Below are positions 22,935 through 36,500 of a DNA stretch of 64,000 bases, in pieces. Each line of letters starts with the position of its first letter. The stretch's first letter is position 1. The notes under the pieces were generated by a model. The model was not told where the DNA came from. It did no database searches and worked only from the letters and a program-made list of their open reading frames with translations. The position numbers and the translations under genes were made by a program. Origin of the DNA: Apophysomyces variabilis (taxonomy: Eukaryota; Mucoromycota; Mucoromycetes; Mucorales; Mucoraceae); contig MZZL01000393.1 in NCBI GenBank assembly GCA_002749535.1, positions 569,103 through 633,102 of the forward strand, written 5' to 3'.

Positions 22935-25891
22935 TTATGCAGATGATGGCTGTTGTAACGTTCGTGCAAGTGCTCTAACCTTAGGGTCGTAATGATCCTA
23001 CGGTACCAAAGAGTGAGCACTTTTTATCGAAATAGAAATTCCTGCCCTTACCTGGTAAAGGAACAATTCATATAGATTTGTCCCGAATGGATTGCACAGC
23101 TCAGGATCTTCTAAAAGAGGCATATAAACACCACTTGCGGCCCTGTCTTCCGATTGAAGAAGCGCATCCAAACGGTGGTCCTTCTATATTGCATCGCATC
23201 CATAGTGAGTTCATCGTATTTCCAATCATAGCAGTTGTTACCTTTACAAGCTTTTCAATGAGATGCAAGCAATGGCTTACAGTTTTACTGGGCATATGTA
23301 AAGCTGTCAAAGAAACTCGCTTAATAAATGCCGCCATTCGATCAATAGGAATCTGTTCGAAGAATTAGAGTGATGCATCTAGTACTCTGGAAAGGTTACC
23401 TGTCGCTTCTTCAAAAACATAAGTTCCAGCCCTCTTACGAGCAGATCACTTTCTGAGTCATGTAGTACATCTGCTTTATCTTCAAGGTTGGTATGGAACG
23501 ATGCTTTGAGAATGATAGCATAGATCTCCTGATAAAACTCCTTGAGATCGTAATTCAATGCTTCGCCTATATACAAAAAAAACGTGAGAAATACTTGATA
23601 GTGGCCGTCATATCTTTAAATACATACCCTGTCCGGAAAGAAGCTGGAACGCAGTGATAATGCAAAGTAACCGCTTATGTGTATTGGCGCTTTCCTTAGA
23701 CTTCATACTCGACTCATCTATTCCTCTCATCACTTCCTTCAGTCCCTCCAATAAGTCGTTAAAGAAATCCACATTGATCAGATGAGCGAACCTAATAATC
23801 ATGATGATAACGAGTCACTTAATCATGCATAGGTGATGGATTGTCTTACTTTGCAAGACCTTGTAACACTGCAGGTAACAAAGGTGAATCAGACTGCTTC
23901 TTCAAAATACGGAAATAGAAGGCAAACAACAGCTTCAACGTCTCTGTGTGCTGCCCGGTCGACGTTAGTAAGAATAGGCATATCCACAATATCCTTACGT
24001 TTTTATCCTTTTCTTCCTTGCTCACAACCGCTTCCGCCTCTTGGAACTCTTTTTCGATTTGCTTTGTTTCCTTGAGTGCTTTTCGAGCTTTCTTTGTCAG
24101 GAAAGGTTTGTCTTCCCTCTTTCTTTTCTTTCCCTTCATTTCTGTTTCCGGCGACTGATGAGCCACGGGAACCATTTCGTCTTTGAGGCGAAGATGCAAG
24201 AAGGTGTTGACTACGTTTTCATGGACAGCATATCCCTTTGATTTAATCATACGCGTAATCATTCTCAAAGCATCCAACGACGCCCGTCCTGACTCGTCGT
24301 TTTCCATTACGGTGATAATGGACTTGCAACATAAGTCTGCAATCTATAGATATTGGATAAGCCCTAGTACCGTCAAATGGAGAATATGTTACCTCATTCC
24401 ATTTCAAACTACTCATGCGTGCGACCACGGATGCCATGATATTAAGACGGAAGTTGAAATGGATCTTTGTTGTTAATAATTCGCATAAACAACGTGCAGC
24501 AACCAGTGCCGTACTCTGATCTTCTTCAGTTTTTTTTTCTGGTCAAAGAGGATCAATAATTTTCATTGAAGACATCTTTCAACCTACTTGTTAATAGCGA
24601 ATCCAAATCTTTCAGATATAGTTCGTAATTTCGAAGCAAAGATTTCTCGAATTCTCTCAGTTTCTTTACATCTTTGGAAACCTGGACACTTTCTTCCTTT
24701 TCAGTCAAGGCACGGATACGGTACCTATTAACGTGATGTTAATACACCGCCACAAATGCAAATCGTAACGCTACCCTGGAATAATATCCTTGTAGACAGC
24801 CAATTGTGTAAGAAGCGCAAGCTTTCTGACTGAAGCCACTTCGTCTTTCGAAATATTGCGTAACGATTTCAGTTGATCAACCTTGATGTATTGAATTTTA
24901 GTCCGGATTGGGAAGTAGTATTCGTCTCACCTTTTCTTCTGGGTCCTCCTGAATCTCCGAGGCAACTTGTGCTAACTCCTCCTTCTTAAACAGTATATAT
25001 TCTTTTTTGGAAAGCTTTGGTGCCTCTTCCTCCATTTCTTCTTCTTGTGCTGATTCTTCCTCTTCAGTTGCTTCCACTGCAACTTCCAATTCCGTAGTCT
25101 CGTCTTCCTCGGAGTGTGCAAGTTCCGGCTCTTCCTGCTGAGCAATCTTTCCTCCGGGCAACTTGATAGGTAATTTCGTATGATAATCTTTGCGTGTCCA
25201 TTCTGCAGCTACTTTGCGCGGCGCCTTTTCATACTCCATTTCTTCATCCGAATCATTCGTTGCCTTCTTCTTAGCAGGTTTCTTTCTTCTGTCGTGTATT
25301 TCTTCTTCATCTTCACTAGAATCAAGCATAGCCACGTTTTCTATATCCTCTAGCTCGTTATCCAGATCGTTATCCATCATTCCGTCATTGAAATCGTAAT
25401 CCAACTCATCTTCGGATGATGAAAGCGCTTCAGGCTCTGCTGGAAGAGTTCGCGTAGACTTTGCAGCGGGCTTTTTTGCTTTCTTCGTGTTTCTGGTACA
25501 AGCAGAAAATCAGTTTAAGCAATCATCGCGGTAATATCTATGCCGAACAAACATACCTCGTCAACTCTTTTGAATCGATCGATTGCAAAAAGTTTTGGAA
25601 TTCTTCATTGCCAGCAAAAAATTCCAGATCGTCGTCGGAAACAGCGACATCGTCTTCTTCAACAGTTTGGGGAACAGGCACATACTCGGGGAATTGCTCC
25701 TACATGCCACGATTAGATCTAAATTGACTATACGTTACAGCGTTAAATACCTTATTTTCCTTCTTCTTTTGAGAGTTCTTGTTCTGTTTTTTAGTAGGGG
25801 TGTTCGAATCGGCCTTTGCTGGCTTTCCTCTCTTGGCGATGTTCTTCGTTTTGCCCGGAGAGCCCTTCTTCACGACCTTCTTTGGTGCCAT
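22935..25891 (-). CDS. NOC3: Nucleolar complex protein 3 (NOC3)
   Basis: Thirteen minus-strand exons give 772 aa: 25891-25751, 25699-25557, 25492-24931, 24881-24775, 24724-24588, 24538-24393, 24343-23999, 23950-23850, 23791-23628, 23566-23400, 23352-23242, 23183-23052, 22997-22935. It starts with a Lys-rich nucleolar-type tail (MAPKKVVKKGSPGK), then a long acidic region, then the NOC3 domain (LAVYKDIIPGYRIRALTEKE; ARCLCELLTTKIHFNFRLNI; MITRMIKSKGYAVHENVVN), a Lys-rich linker, and the C-terminal CBF/Mak21 domain (FAHLINVDFFNDLLEGLKEV to LYELFLYQDHYDPKVRALAR). In yeast Noc3 works with Noc2 in transport of pre-60S particles and in replication initiation. The donor chosen for exon 11 could be six bases upstream. 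Confidence 0.92.
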
Positions 25892-26177
25892 TAAAAAGTT
25901 AAGCCAACCCGTTCAGGGAATTTCACCTTTTTTTGTTTGACGGTGCTTTGTGACGGTGAACGCAACAGGAACTTTTCGCATAAGCGCTGATTGAAAAGTC
26001 AAGGCGCTTCTTTTACTGGTTTATTGAAGATTTCATCCAAAATTGTTTGCCAATAATTGTTGGCGAGTATTTTCCGGTTGAAATGTGGTAGAAGGCTTAC
26101 CGATGGCATCATCTATACAATATAAATATTAGTAAAATTCTAACTGGAAACATTGCCTAATACTCTACCGTAAAAGT

Positions 26178-27120
26178 CTAAACCCTTTCGGGTCCCGCAT
26201 CCGTAGTGGTGATTTGTGTCGGCCAGTGGAATGTCTCTGGGCGCCCATGACCGTTCCATATAGATTGAGCAATGTAGAACGTATTCTTGCTTGCATTAAT
26301 ATCACAATTTCATCGCATTCTACAGGTTTTGCAGTCTTGAATGCCATGGTGTTTGATACCATCTTCAGTAACCACATTGCATAAGCTCTTCGTTTTGCAC
26401 TTGTGACAAAGCTATTTGTATTTCATATTCAGTCAAGCATGTATGAAATAACATTGCCTCAGTTACCTGTGATGTCTGGTACTCCTCTATCTTTACTACA
26501 ACCACCTTGCCGTGAGCCTCGCGTCTCTTCGAAATCCTCCATAACTTGTTAGCGGCCGCTTTTCGATATCCTTTGTATCAGCACTTGTCATTCCCAAACA
26601 TCCCTCGCCCAGATTACAAACAATGGCATCATTTCCATTATTATCCAGATTTGGTTGGATCACTTCTAGCTTCTTGCTCGACGGCTTTCATTTACTGTAC
26701 AACGCACGGCAGATAATGGTTGCTCGGGTATCCTACCATTGTGGAAATAATTAATACTTTCATCCTGATATTTGTTGCTTTAATACCTTCCAGTTTTCTT
26801 CTTCTTGTGTCTTCTACGCTGCTCGCGACTCTTCTTCCCTTTTTTTTGTTTTGTACCACGATGCTTCCGTTTTCGATAATCGTATTTACGACCTCCTTCT
26901 ATTAAAATATTTGCCACTCTTCTGCCGCTCGTTGCCTGTCTTGATGGTTGCGGAAACGCCTCTCTCGGTCACTTGGCCCCGTAGAAATTGAACGACGCAT
27001 CTTTGTGCAGAAAAAGTTAATTGACTTGTCCATTATATTTGCGGATATCGCATGTTTTTGTACTTGGAGAATTACTCTCAATGGTATCAATGCCCTGATG
27101 GTTTTTTGTTTCAGTAACAC
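26178..27120 (-). pseudogene. Decayed Fanzor (eukaryotic TnpB-like) nuclease
   Basis: Minus-strand fragments line up, in order, with the C-terminal half of a Fanzor protein. They are: a FRNHQDRQRAAEEWQIF block near 26905-26955; a Lys/Arg-rich patch; GMFGNDK followed by YKGYRKAAANKLWRISKRRE and VVVVKIEEYQTSQ (about 26467-26605); an intact intron (26466-26412); then a zinc ribbon LCHKCKTK (26411-26388) and CKTC (26333-26322), followed by a NCDINASKN segment that matches the RuvC-III box. The Trp of that box is TGA (26312-26310) and the following Arg is Cys. There are further stops (TGA 26580-26578) and at least two frameshifts. These RNA-guided nucleases travel with transposons; this copy is dead. 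Related but weaker similarity (IESNSPSTKT) continues upstream to about 27085. Terminal repeats were not seen. Confidence 0.78.
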
Positions 27121-30109
27121 TATAGGAAGTGGTTCCTGATGTACTGCTTTTCATTAAGTAAAGAAATAGTACATCAGGAACCAGAAATAGCTCAATAGGA
27201 ACTGATAGAGACCAGAAGGAACCCACATTTCCCATAGTGGACAGAAAGTCTATAAAATCGTAAAATAAGGAATCAGTCATTGAGGAGAACGATTGAAGGG
27301 AAAGAGAAAGGAAAAGCGAAAGTAGACTTAAGAAAGCGGGATTATATTCTCGCTTGTCAAAATCATTGTCTTCTGTGACTGAGTACGAAATAGGCTTTGC
27401 CTTTGACAACATTTCGTTTCGCACCCAATTTACGCCCACCTCTACATTTGGATCCCACAGTTTGGCCAAACTTCATCCATTGCACAAGTGGTGACAATAG
27501 ATACAAATAAAAACAATATAACGATCAAAGCTAGAGAAATAGAAGAAGAAGATGCGATATGTGTTGCCTCGTGTCGCAAACAATTGCTTCACTGTCAAAG
27601 AGAAGGGAACGATTGTTTGACGGCCACTGTCAGTAAGGTTTCATTTGCCCGATTTAGTATGAGGTTAGAATGGATTCATCTAGAAATGTACAGGTATGAT
27701 GTGTCATTGTGGCCATCATCTGCTCAACAAAGGGCCATTAATGCTATTATTTTGTCACCCATTGTAGCTTTACCACTAAAAAATGTATTCATCGTGGCTT
27801 TTATTAGAAAGAACAATCAAACTTTCCTTGATATGCATTCTGGATCATGCTTTATAGACAAAACGGGGTCATACTTAGTGGACCTTTTAAGTCTTTCATT
27901 TTCACTTATTCTTGTGATGACTGATTGCACCATGAATAGCGTTCCTAGATAGGAAGTGCTACTCTCATTTATTCAACATAGCGGGGCAGCTATGGATGAG
28001 ACCTCACGTACTGAGGAAGCTGGTATGGTAGAATAATCAAAAGTTCCGTGATCATTTTATTCGTGAGAAAATGCACAGGGTATTGAGAACAAGGATCAGA
28101 TAGTTGGGGAACCATGGCTTACTTTAAATATCACGTAAGCCTCTCTAGTATGTGTTATAGACTTAACCGAAAGTAGCAAGTAGAAGTAGAATTGAAAGCC
28201 AGCTATTTAATTTGCGCTTTGAAGAATAAAGAAGAACTCTTTTTCAGCTGTATCAATCTTGACCCTGGAATTAGAGCCTTATTATCCTCTACTACGATCC
28301 TAATCAAGTGGTCGATAACAGTATGTCTCAACATAATACTCAGTAATTCAAACTGTCAACGTTAATAGTTGCCACTGACTCTCTTTTTATTGCTAGGGTA
28401 AATGATATGTTTAATGAAGTTCAACCTTTACTTATTGTATTTGCATACATTATACAGGTATCTGTAGTTTTGCACAAAACAAACAGAATCGGCTACACTA
28501 TTTTTGCTGATCTTTTCCCGTATCTCAACTGCTTTAAGCATTGGATCTTTTACAATTATCTTCTAATTAGTGGGATAGACATCTATGTCTTCGTGATGGA
28601 GTTGCACTTGCCCCTGAACGAGAACACGTTTTTGATTCAAAACCTCTTATTGGAATCTTCATGGTTTGATTGGATGGTTCTGCAAAATTTGAGTTTTCGA
28701 AATTTCAAACAATTTTGGGTGGAATCTTCAAAAACTTTTGAAAAACCAGCGGTAACCCTGCCATGAAAGATATGTTGAGAGAAATCGAGTGATTTCATGC
28801 TACTGACCACAGTAGGTATTGTGCAGAACGCGGTCATGGGTCAGTTACGCTTTTTCTATGCTCTATTTACTCTTTTGGACCGAGGGGAATAAAAAAATGT
28901 TAGGCTGTGTTTTAAAAGGCAATAGTAGCCAAATCATCACAAAAGGGGAAGGCGTCATGCCGTATAGGCTTAATTGCTTTCTCTTTTGCTTCCCAAAATA
29001 TATCTATGATTAAGTCTTTGAGAAAATAGAAGAGTTATGACTAGCTACCGTTAACCCATTCACTTCGTATTGCTCTAGCTTTGGTACATGGTATTCCATG
29101 CAAAACCATTCAAGTAGACAGGAAAGCAAATGATTCTTGCACATGGATGGAATAATATAGTTTTTAATGCGAGTGAATAACATTATTTTGCATCTATATT
29201 CATATATGGTCAATGTAAATGCCTGTAGATAGTCAGTTACTCATATTAATTTCTTCATGCTTATTGGAACCAATGACCTTCCATGTGGGTGAATCGTTCT
29301 ATAGTTTTGAGTTTATGGCATGCATTTGAGTTCCGATATTTGATATAAAAGGTCACGTTAAGGTTGTTCTCGTTTGATAACCAGAGATACGGGGCATGGA
29401 CTTGTAGAAGACAGAGTGTTTCCATAACTGATTGAAGATGCAAATTAGATTATCGTTCGTTCCTCAAAGGGAAGAATAAACTTACTTTACTATCACCATA
29501 GAAATATTCAGATCAGAGTGATGGTGATCTCTTGTCAGTGGCGCTATGAGATGAAGTGCATATCTTACGCATAATGAGAAATAATGTTCCGAATGATGCT
29601 TGTAGGGCACGGAGATTACAGCTACAGGGAAAGTGAAGTGGTGAATTTGCGCCGCTCGAAAAGTTCTTTAAAGAGTAGCGTCAACCTCCTTTCAAATAAC
29701 AGTATAGCAACACGAACGCTTGTTACTGTTCAGGGGAAATATAATGATGAATAACATCATGCGTCTTTGTATGATCTTTTTCTTTCATTATTCTATTATA
29801 TGGTTGTTCGCCAGATGACGTATTTTTTTTATTCATCAGCGCAAAAGTACATCAGATGCCCAAGTGATTCTTAATTGGAGATGGTACACTGTTATTAAGA
29901 TGGTACGAAATTCATCAACCCCTGGATCTTTTAAGCGTTACACACTACGATTTACACACCTCCTACATCTCCTTTTTTATTCTTGGTTGTCCCTGTTTGG
30001 GCGACATCGTAAGCTTGGGTCTCGTTTTCATTCTATTGCACCATTATCTTCAGTCTTTTTCCTTTTCCCTTTTCTTCTTTTTCTCTCAACCGAAAAAGTG
30101 AATCCGTTT
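27121..30109. other. Gene-poor region upstream of CDC24, probable repeat debris
   Basis: About 3 kb with no gene I can support. A minus-strand frame reaching 27469 may hold more of the Fanzor relic. A plus-strand frame of 154 codons (27488-27952) and one of 119 codons (28407-28766) are open but show no recognisable motif. The last few hundred bases should contain the CDC24 promoter and a pyrimidine-rich leader. Confidence 0.45.
27130..27183. repeat. Perfect inverted repeat, 16-bp arms
   Basis: The arms 27130-27145 and 27168-27183 are exact reverse complements (arm TGGTTCCTGATGTACT) separated by 22 nt. The structure lies at the edge of the Fanzor relic and could be a short palindromic insertion or a terminator-like hairpin. 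Confidence 0.7.
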
Positions 30110-32513
30110 ATGGACATGGCACATCAAAAGTCAGCCTCGGTCGATTTCAACAACATGTCGCACACCGTCTCATTCTATCACTCTTGCCGCTCCGTTCTCG
30201 ATCGTATGCAAACTATTTCGGGGCTTGACCAATATATGAAAGAATACACAGCTTCAGAAGATCCGCTTGAGAAATTACAATATATATGCAGACAAGGCTC
30301 GAGTCTTTGTCTACTCTTCAACTTACTGCGTCCAGCAGTAGCTATTAAACTAAACAGAAACTTTTCGCTTGTATCAGTGAACAACCTGAAGGTGTACGTA
30401 TACGACTTTCTGATCGCCTGCAGACAACACTTGCACCTTTCTGAAGATGATCTGTTTACAATCACTGACCTCTATCAAGAAGATACAAGCGGCTTCGTCA
30501 AGGTACGCATATAAACCAACTTATAACGCTTCTCTAACTATGGCGAGGAAAATCAAAAATCAAAAATAAAAATTGTATAAAAAAAAAAAGGTCGTTGCTA
30601 CAGTAAATAAGCTTCTTGACCTACTTGAGGAAGAAGGCATCATCACCAGTAAAGGCCCCTTTTCACAACCTCCCACTCCAGCCCCGCCAAAAGACACACG
30701 GGATAAAGTTGTTTTCGAGCTCCTTGAGACCGAACGGAAATACGTACAGCATCTTCAAACGCTTCAGGTACGCATTGCCGAAACCCTTGCTGCTTAGAGT
30801 CTAACGTTAGTTTATTTGATGTACAAATTTGGTTTAGCATTACATGCGAGAACTGCAACGGCAAAAAATCTTATCCCTCGATACGTCTCAGCGCATTTTT
30901 GGAAACCTCAACTCCTTGATCGATTTCCAACTACGATTCTTGATCCGACTTGAAAGTCATGCAGAACGCCCACCACAACAGCAGCGGATTGGAAACCTAT
31001 TCCTACAATCAGAACATGCGTTTTCAGTGTACGAACCATTTTGCGCCAATATCCAACGCGCACAGGAATTGGTGCTCCAGCATACACCTCGCCTGCAACT
31101 CTTATCTCAGCCAATCCAACCAAGTGAACTTCCATCCATGTTGATTAAGCCAGTCCAACGCGTTTGTAAATATCCTCTCCTTATGCAACAACTTATTAAA
31201 AGTACACCAACGGATTGGGATTACTATGAGGAGACAGAAGAAGGCTTAAAGGCCATCCAGCGTGTGGCTAGCAAAGTAAACGAAGCACAGCGCTTGCAAG
31301 AGAACAAAGAAATCTTAAAAGGTCTTACGGTTCGTATAAAAGACCCCAAAGGACTCTCTTTTGAATCTTTCGGACCGTTGCTGTTGATTGACAAATTTGT
31401 TGTCTCAAGAGCGGATACGGAGAAAGAAATGCTGGTCTTTTTGTTTGAGAAGAGTATGCTTATATGCAAGGAACGAAAAAAAGACACCAAACAGACGACG
31501 AAAAAGCGGCATGAAGAAGGCGATCTTTCTGTGCGAGGTATTATTCTGACATCAAGGATAGTACAAGTCAACAAGACAACATCAGATGGTAAACATAATA
31601 TTGAAAAAAAAAGGAAGCCCTGGAAATCAAAATATATAACCTACAGTGAAAAACAAAATTAGGTCAGTGGTCACTTCGCGTTTTCTGGTCACAAAAAGTC
31701 AACGCATCTTCTTCCCTTCTGCAGTCTTTCAACCTTCAGTCCTTCACCTTAAAATGTCGACACAGTGAACAGCAGGAACAATGGGAGGAGTGCCTTAACA
31801 GGCTAGTGGAGATGGAGAAACGCCTCTCGCGTGAACACAAACGGGAAACACGCGCGGCCCGTCATGCATCCGAAGACCAATACACTCACGCACAGTCGCC
31901 CTGCACAGCAACAAATCCTACCAAAGACGACGACATGGCCATGCTCCTGCCATTCTCACCCGTATCCTCCCGCTTCCCTTCCTCTTCATCCGCCTCCACA
32001 CTCTCTAGCAACTCGGACCAGTATCTCCGTTCAGACGAAGAAGACACAGGCATGCTATGCAGTAGCAGCATTCACCTCAAGAGAGCGGTCTCCACCGAAG
32101 AAATATCTCTACACTCCGAAGGAGATACCTATACAAGAGCACGATCCTGGAGCAGCACAGACGTTCATTCACCATCACTAGACACGCTTTATGGCCGTGC
32201 ACCGGCCATCAATTCACGCACCGTATACAAGCCAAAACCCGACACACGATATCAAGAAGACATACGAGTCACTCTGCATTACAGGAGCAAGACGTTCCGA
32301 ATAAGCGTACCAGAGAAAGTAGATTATGAAGAGCTGCTACATAGAATCGAAGACTGTATCCCACTGCGGGGCTGTGACATCAATAGTCGGTTGGGCCTTA
32401 AATACGAAGATGAAGAAGGCGATTTGATCACAATTACTTCAAACGAGGATCTGCGGATTGGATGGGAAAACCAAGCAAACAATAATGATGTAGCGTTCTA
32501 TGTTACATGCTAA
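30110..32513 (+). CDS. CDC24: Rho guanine nucleotide exchange factor CDC24
   Basis: Exons 30110-30502, 30591-30767, 30838-31588 and 31663-32513 give 723 aa. Domain order is that of Cdc24: a calponin-homology-like N-terminus (residues about 15-130), a DH domain (about 165-345; VFELLETERKYVQHLQTLQ at the start and IKPVQRVCKYPLLMQQLIK as the signature helix), a PH domain (about 350-490), a Ser-rich linker, and a C-terminal PB1 domain (about 640-723; VTLHYRSKTFRISVPEKV and the acidic OPCA-like YEDEEGDLITIT). It activates Cdc42 to set polarity and hyphal growth, and its PB1 domain binds Bem1-type scaffolds. The longer in-frame extension upstream of 30110 is pyrimidine-rich and hydrophobic, and was taken as 5' UTR. 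The acceptor of intron 1 follows a run of A. Confidence 0.94.
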
Positions 32514-33596
32514 ATCCATGGAATAAATCCATACCCTGTCCTTTGGTTATGCAGTGAAAAAAAAAAGGAAAGAAAGAAAAGAAAGCGGCAAGACAGGGAG
32601 TAGTCGTCTAATGATTATATAGTTTATCAAACAAAGTATTATTATTTGTGGGAAACCAAGTTTCCCTTAACTTTTTTTTTATTTAAATTCATAAACCTGC
32701 AAATCGTTTATTATGTTCCTAATTATTTGGCACTGCTGCTGTACGTTTTACTGGACATTGTCCACGAACAAACAAGCCATCCTTTACCTTGTTCGATTTA
32801 ATTGAAGTATCTCCCCTTGTCACAAAACGGTCAAGCAGCTTAATACAGTCATGCACCCTATAGCTTGTGAGTGAACTACATATACAGACTTTTGTGGACC
32901 TTATGGTTTGTGCAAGGAAATTATTTCTGCTTCTAATAAGATTACTAATGAACTTCCTCCGTAATATCTGTCAGGTAAGGAATTCCTAAATGATTGAAGG
33001 AAACTATGTTTTATGCAAAGTTCCCTGGAAAATCAGCTGCATGTAGATGCTGGTAGTCTCTAGTTTGCAGCACATATCTCAAGACACCACATTGTTAAGT
33101 ACGTAGTGTCCCCTGAATCCCAAAAAAAGCCTATTAAGGAAGTTCTTAGGGCAATGTAAATTCAAAGTACCTGCATGTGGAACTTCCATCCGCTTCATGC
33201 CGTTCAAGTTACTTAGGATGTCGTACTGTTTATTGCATGCTTCAGAAAGTACAAAGCTAAAAAGAAAAGAAAAGAAGCCGATCCTCCATCTACTTGCTTG
33301 TATCATTGAAATCAGTTAATGAATAGTCATCGACAGGAAAAAAAAATTTTTTTTGTTTGTAAAACGACAATGATACAGAAACAAGATAACAAAAAAAAAA
33401 AAAAAAAAAATTGATGCATCTTCACCCAAGTTATATGTTATGCTGTTGTCAGCATAAAATAGATATAAAAAGCCGTAAACGATCATGCAAGAAATTACTG
33501 ATAATAATAGATGATGTCCGAAGGACGAATAAATCCTTCTTAGACTATACTGTGCCTTCCCCGAAAATCATATGATTAGTGAGACTATACTTTCTA
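32514..33596. other. Intergenic between convergent CDC24 and GCP3
   Basis: About 1.1 kb of AT-rich sequence with A/T runs (for example a run of about 20 A near 33391-33410). I see no gene or RNA. Confidence 0.5.
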
Positions 33597-36500
33597 TTAC
33601 ATGGCTGTGGAAGCAGATGAGTAATGGTTGTTATAGTCTAACCGAGTTGAGAGTGACCGAAGATCGTCATCATGGTAGGATGTCAGCACTTCTAAGAACT
33701 CCAGTAGTTCGGCCTATAGCTTATCATTAACCTGCATATTCTTTCTTTCAGGCCATGCCTCGTCTTTACCTTGAATTTATTTTCTAAATCGGCACGACGA
33801 GACCGGATTCTTTGTAATTTGTCTAGATCCTGAATAGACATGGTGATAGATCCTGTATTTGCCCTAATCATTTTTTCTTCGTTCGAAAGACTATAAAGTT
33901 GATCCTATCATTAACGCTATATTAGCAAGAGAACAGTATCCAGTGACATAATCTTACCAAAGCATCGCTATAGGAAATGATCATATTAAACAAATTATTG
34001 AGACGTGTCGCCAAAACCTAACGCATACTGTCAGTACATCATGCAATGGAAACTAAAAATGAAAAAGAAAAAACTTACTTTGTTCTTTTCCCCACTGAAG
34101 AATCCTTTTCCAGTAATTTCATCGAGATACTGAGAGTGTGCCTCAATAATGGAATCCAAATCAATACTCTTGGTTTCTATGTACGTCACCAGCTTTTCCC
34201 ATGAACATTCCAAAACCTATATTTCCCGTTTAACGAATGGCATTTCCTGTAAATACCATGTCACCTCAAATAGATAGTAATGCTGTAATTGGTAGATAAA
34301 ATGCACCATTCGGCCAATAGAAAGCTGCGCTTGATGTAAGTCGGGAGAGATCTCTGTAATTTATTAGTGCAAAGATTCTGGATTCTATTTGTCACTTACC
34401 AGGAACGGTAGCAAATTCCCGGCTTGCTGCGCCCCACCGTCGCCAGCAAGCAGACAGCGTGTATTCCACCCGTTTTAGACGCCATAAAAAGCTAAACATT
34501 TGAAGATACTGTCGCATTGCCTTCGGATTGAACACGGTATTAATAGGAGAATCGACGCGATACTCCAGCGTGACTATGTCCCAACCCAACTCGTCAGAGG
34601 AGTCCTTTTTTTTTGGCCAATGATTACAAACAAGGTTCGAAGCCTCGATAGATGTAGGCTTACCTCAAATAAACTGATCTCTAGCCTATTAAGGATCTCT
34701 GGATCGTCATATTGGGCATTGGATGAGCGGATAGCCGTGTCAAGCACACCTGAGAAGTTGCGATAATAAAGCGTATTTGCTGGTTGGTTTAACTCAGGTC
34801 TGTAGTTCACATCACGGTTAGCGAGATAACCCACATTTAGTTTACGTTACCCTAGAGTGTCCATCAGATGTTGTATAAAGTCGCCTTGACCCAAAAGTAG
34901 ATAGCGCTTCAGAGCACGCAGATGCTCCATTAATTTGTATTTTCCTTTAAGTAGATCAAGCAACTTTTTGCTTGTCTCCAGATACGTTATACCAATCGAA
35001 CGTTCGACAGCCTGTATGTCCCCGTATTTAAATTTACGCATAGCTGGAAAATTATCAGAATAAACCTATATTGAGTTCAAGTGCTTACTGGAATTAGTAG
35101 TAGTGGGTGCGCAATATTTTTCGACCAATGTATCGTCATGGCAGCTGTAACGAATGAAGTTCAGAGACTTCCCTATAGAGACAATCTACATAGCAGGTTC
35201 GTGACAAGCGATTCTTAAATACCGAGTGTAATCTCTGTTCACCTTTAGAGCTAGTTCTCTGGATATAAAAGCTGGCAGCATGTCTTCTCGTATTTTGTAT
35301 TTATTTTGCCAGAGGTCTTCTTCCGATACGCTTGAATCACACGCCACGAAAAACTCTTCGTAAGGGTCGTCCAGCTCCCCTTCGTAAATCCATCTCTCCA
35401 GCATCTCGTAAAATGGCTTCGATACCTGACGAGGCGCACTTAGTACTGGCTAATAGCGAATCATAGTTACCTCTTGCAGCATTCCACTGATATAACGGTA
35501 TATAAATGGATCACCATGGTTGGTATGATTATGCATCGTAGAAACCAACGTACCACCTTTCTGGTCTAGACGATGATCGTCAGTACTCTAATGTATCGTT
35601 AAATTTCTATTCCTATACCTTCGCAAACTTCGACCAATGTACCCATGAGTTTTAGTCTCTCCAAACTTTCTTTTGTCCACACAAGAAGACGCTTCATTGT
35701 CAAAGTCTGCTCAGTAGGAAGAGTGATATCGTTTCCATTCTGTGGATGTGTTGTTTGCTTCTCAATTTGTGCTTCCAGGACTGCAATCAGCTTGTAATAA
35801 TCGGTCAGCTCACGTTGCAGGACTGAACAAAATGACTAGCAGAAAGAGAGGATCAGAGTCTTTACACCAATGCATAAGGGATGCCTCTACCTGACCGACC
35901 AGTCCCATTTTTGGATCTCCAAACTTGGATTGAACAAAGGAGTGAACCTTTTTATATTGCCATCCCAATTGTGTAAGATGAAACGCCATATCCTTGGCAG
36001 GCTGAGGTATATTGACCTTTTTCGGTGTCTAATTTGTTAAATGAGGCTTTCCTGTGATTTCACAGTGCTTACGCTGCTATCCATTGTGTAGTCATCGATG
36101 GCGGGATCAAACTTTATATACTGTCCATCAATGCCTTGGAAGATGAAGATCAAGTCACGTAGAAGGGCAGATTCAGGCAGATCTAAAGTTTCGCGACACC
36201 GTTATAACATCAGCATTGTAATTGCCCATTCCAGATTGTACCTGGCGCTGATGTATCCGAGCTCTCCCTTAAGCGTTCCCGTGCCCTGGCAAGTTGAACA
36301 GAAGGTGGTAACGAGGAATCGCTCGGTGAGGTATATGCCTGCTGAGACAATGGCTCTTTTTCCCGTGTCAATTTTCGACGAGTGTTTCGTAGTGATTCTC
36401 TTGTTCCTTCATAAGGACGTGAAATAGCTGGCTGCAATTGAGGAGATATATCCTGTAATCCTGCAGAACTAAATGGATGCATATCCGTTGCCTTAAAAGC

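Noticed and set aside
27488..27952. Plus-strand 154-codon frame
   Set aside because: No motif, no convincing splice partners and no similarity that I recognise. It lies in repeat-like sequence.
29864..30109. In-frame upstream extension of CDC24
   Set aside because: It is pyrimidine-rich and hydrophobic, does not resemble Cdc24 proteins, and fits a 5' leader. The ATG at 30110 gives the expected start.
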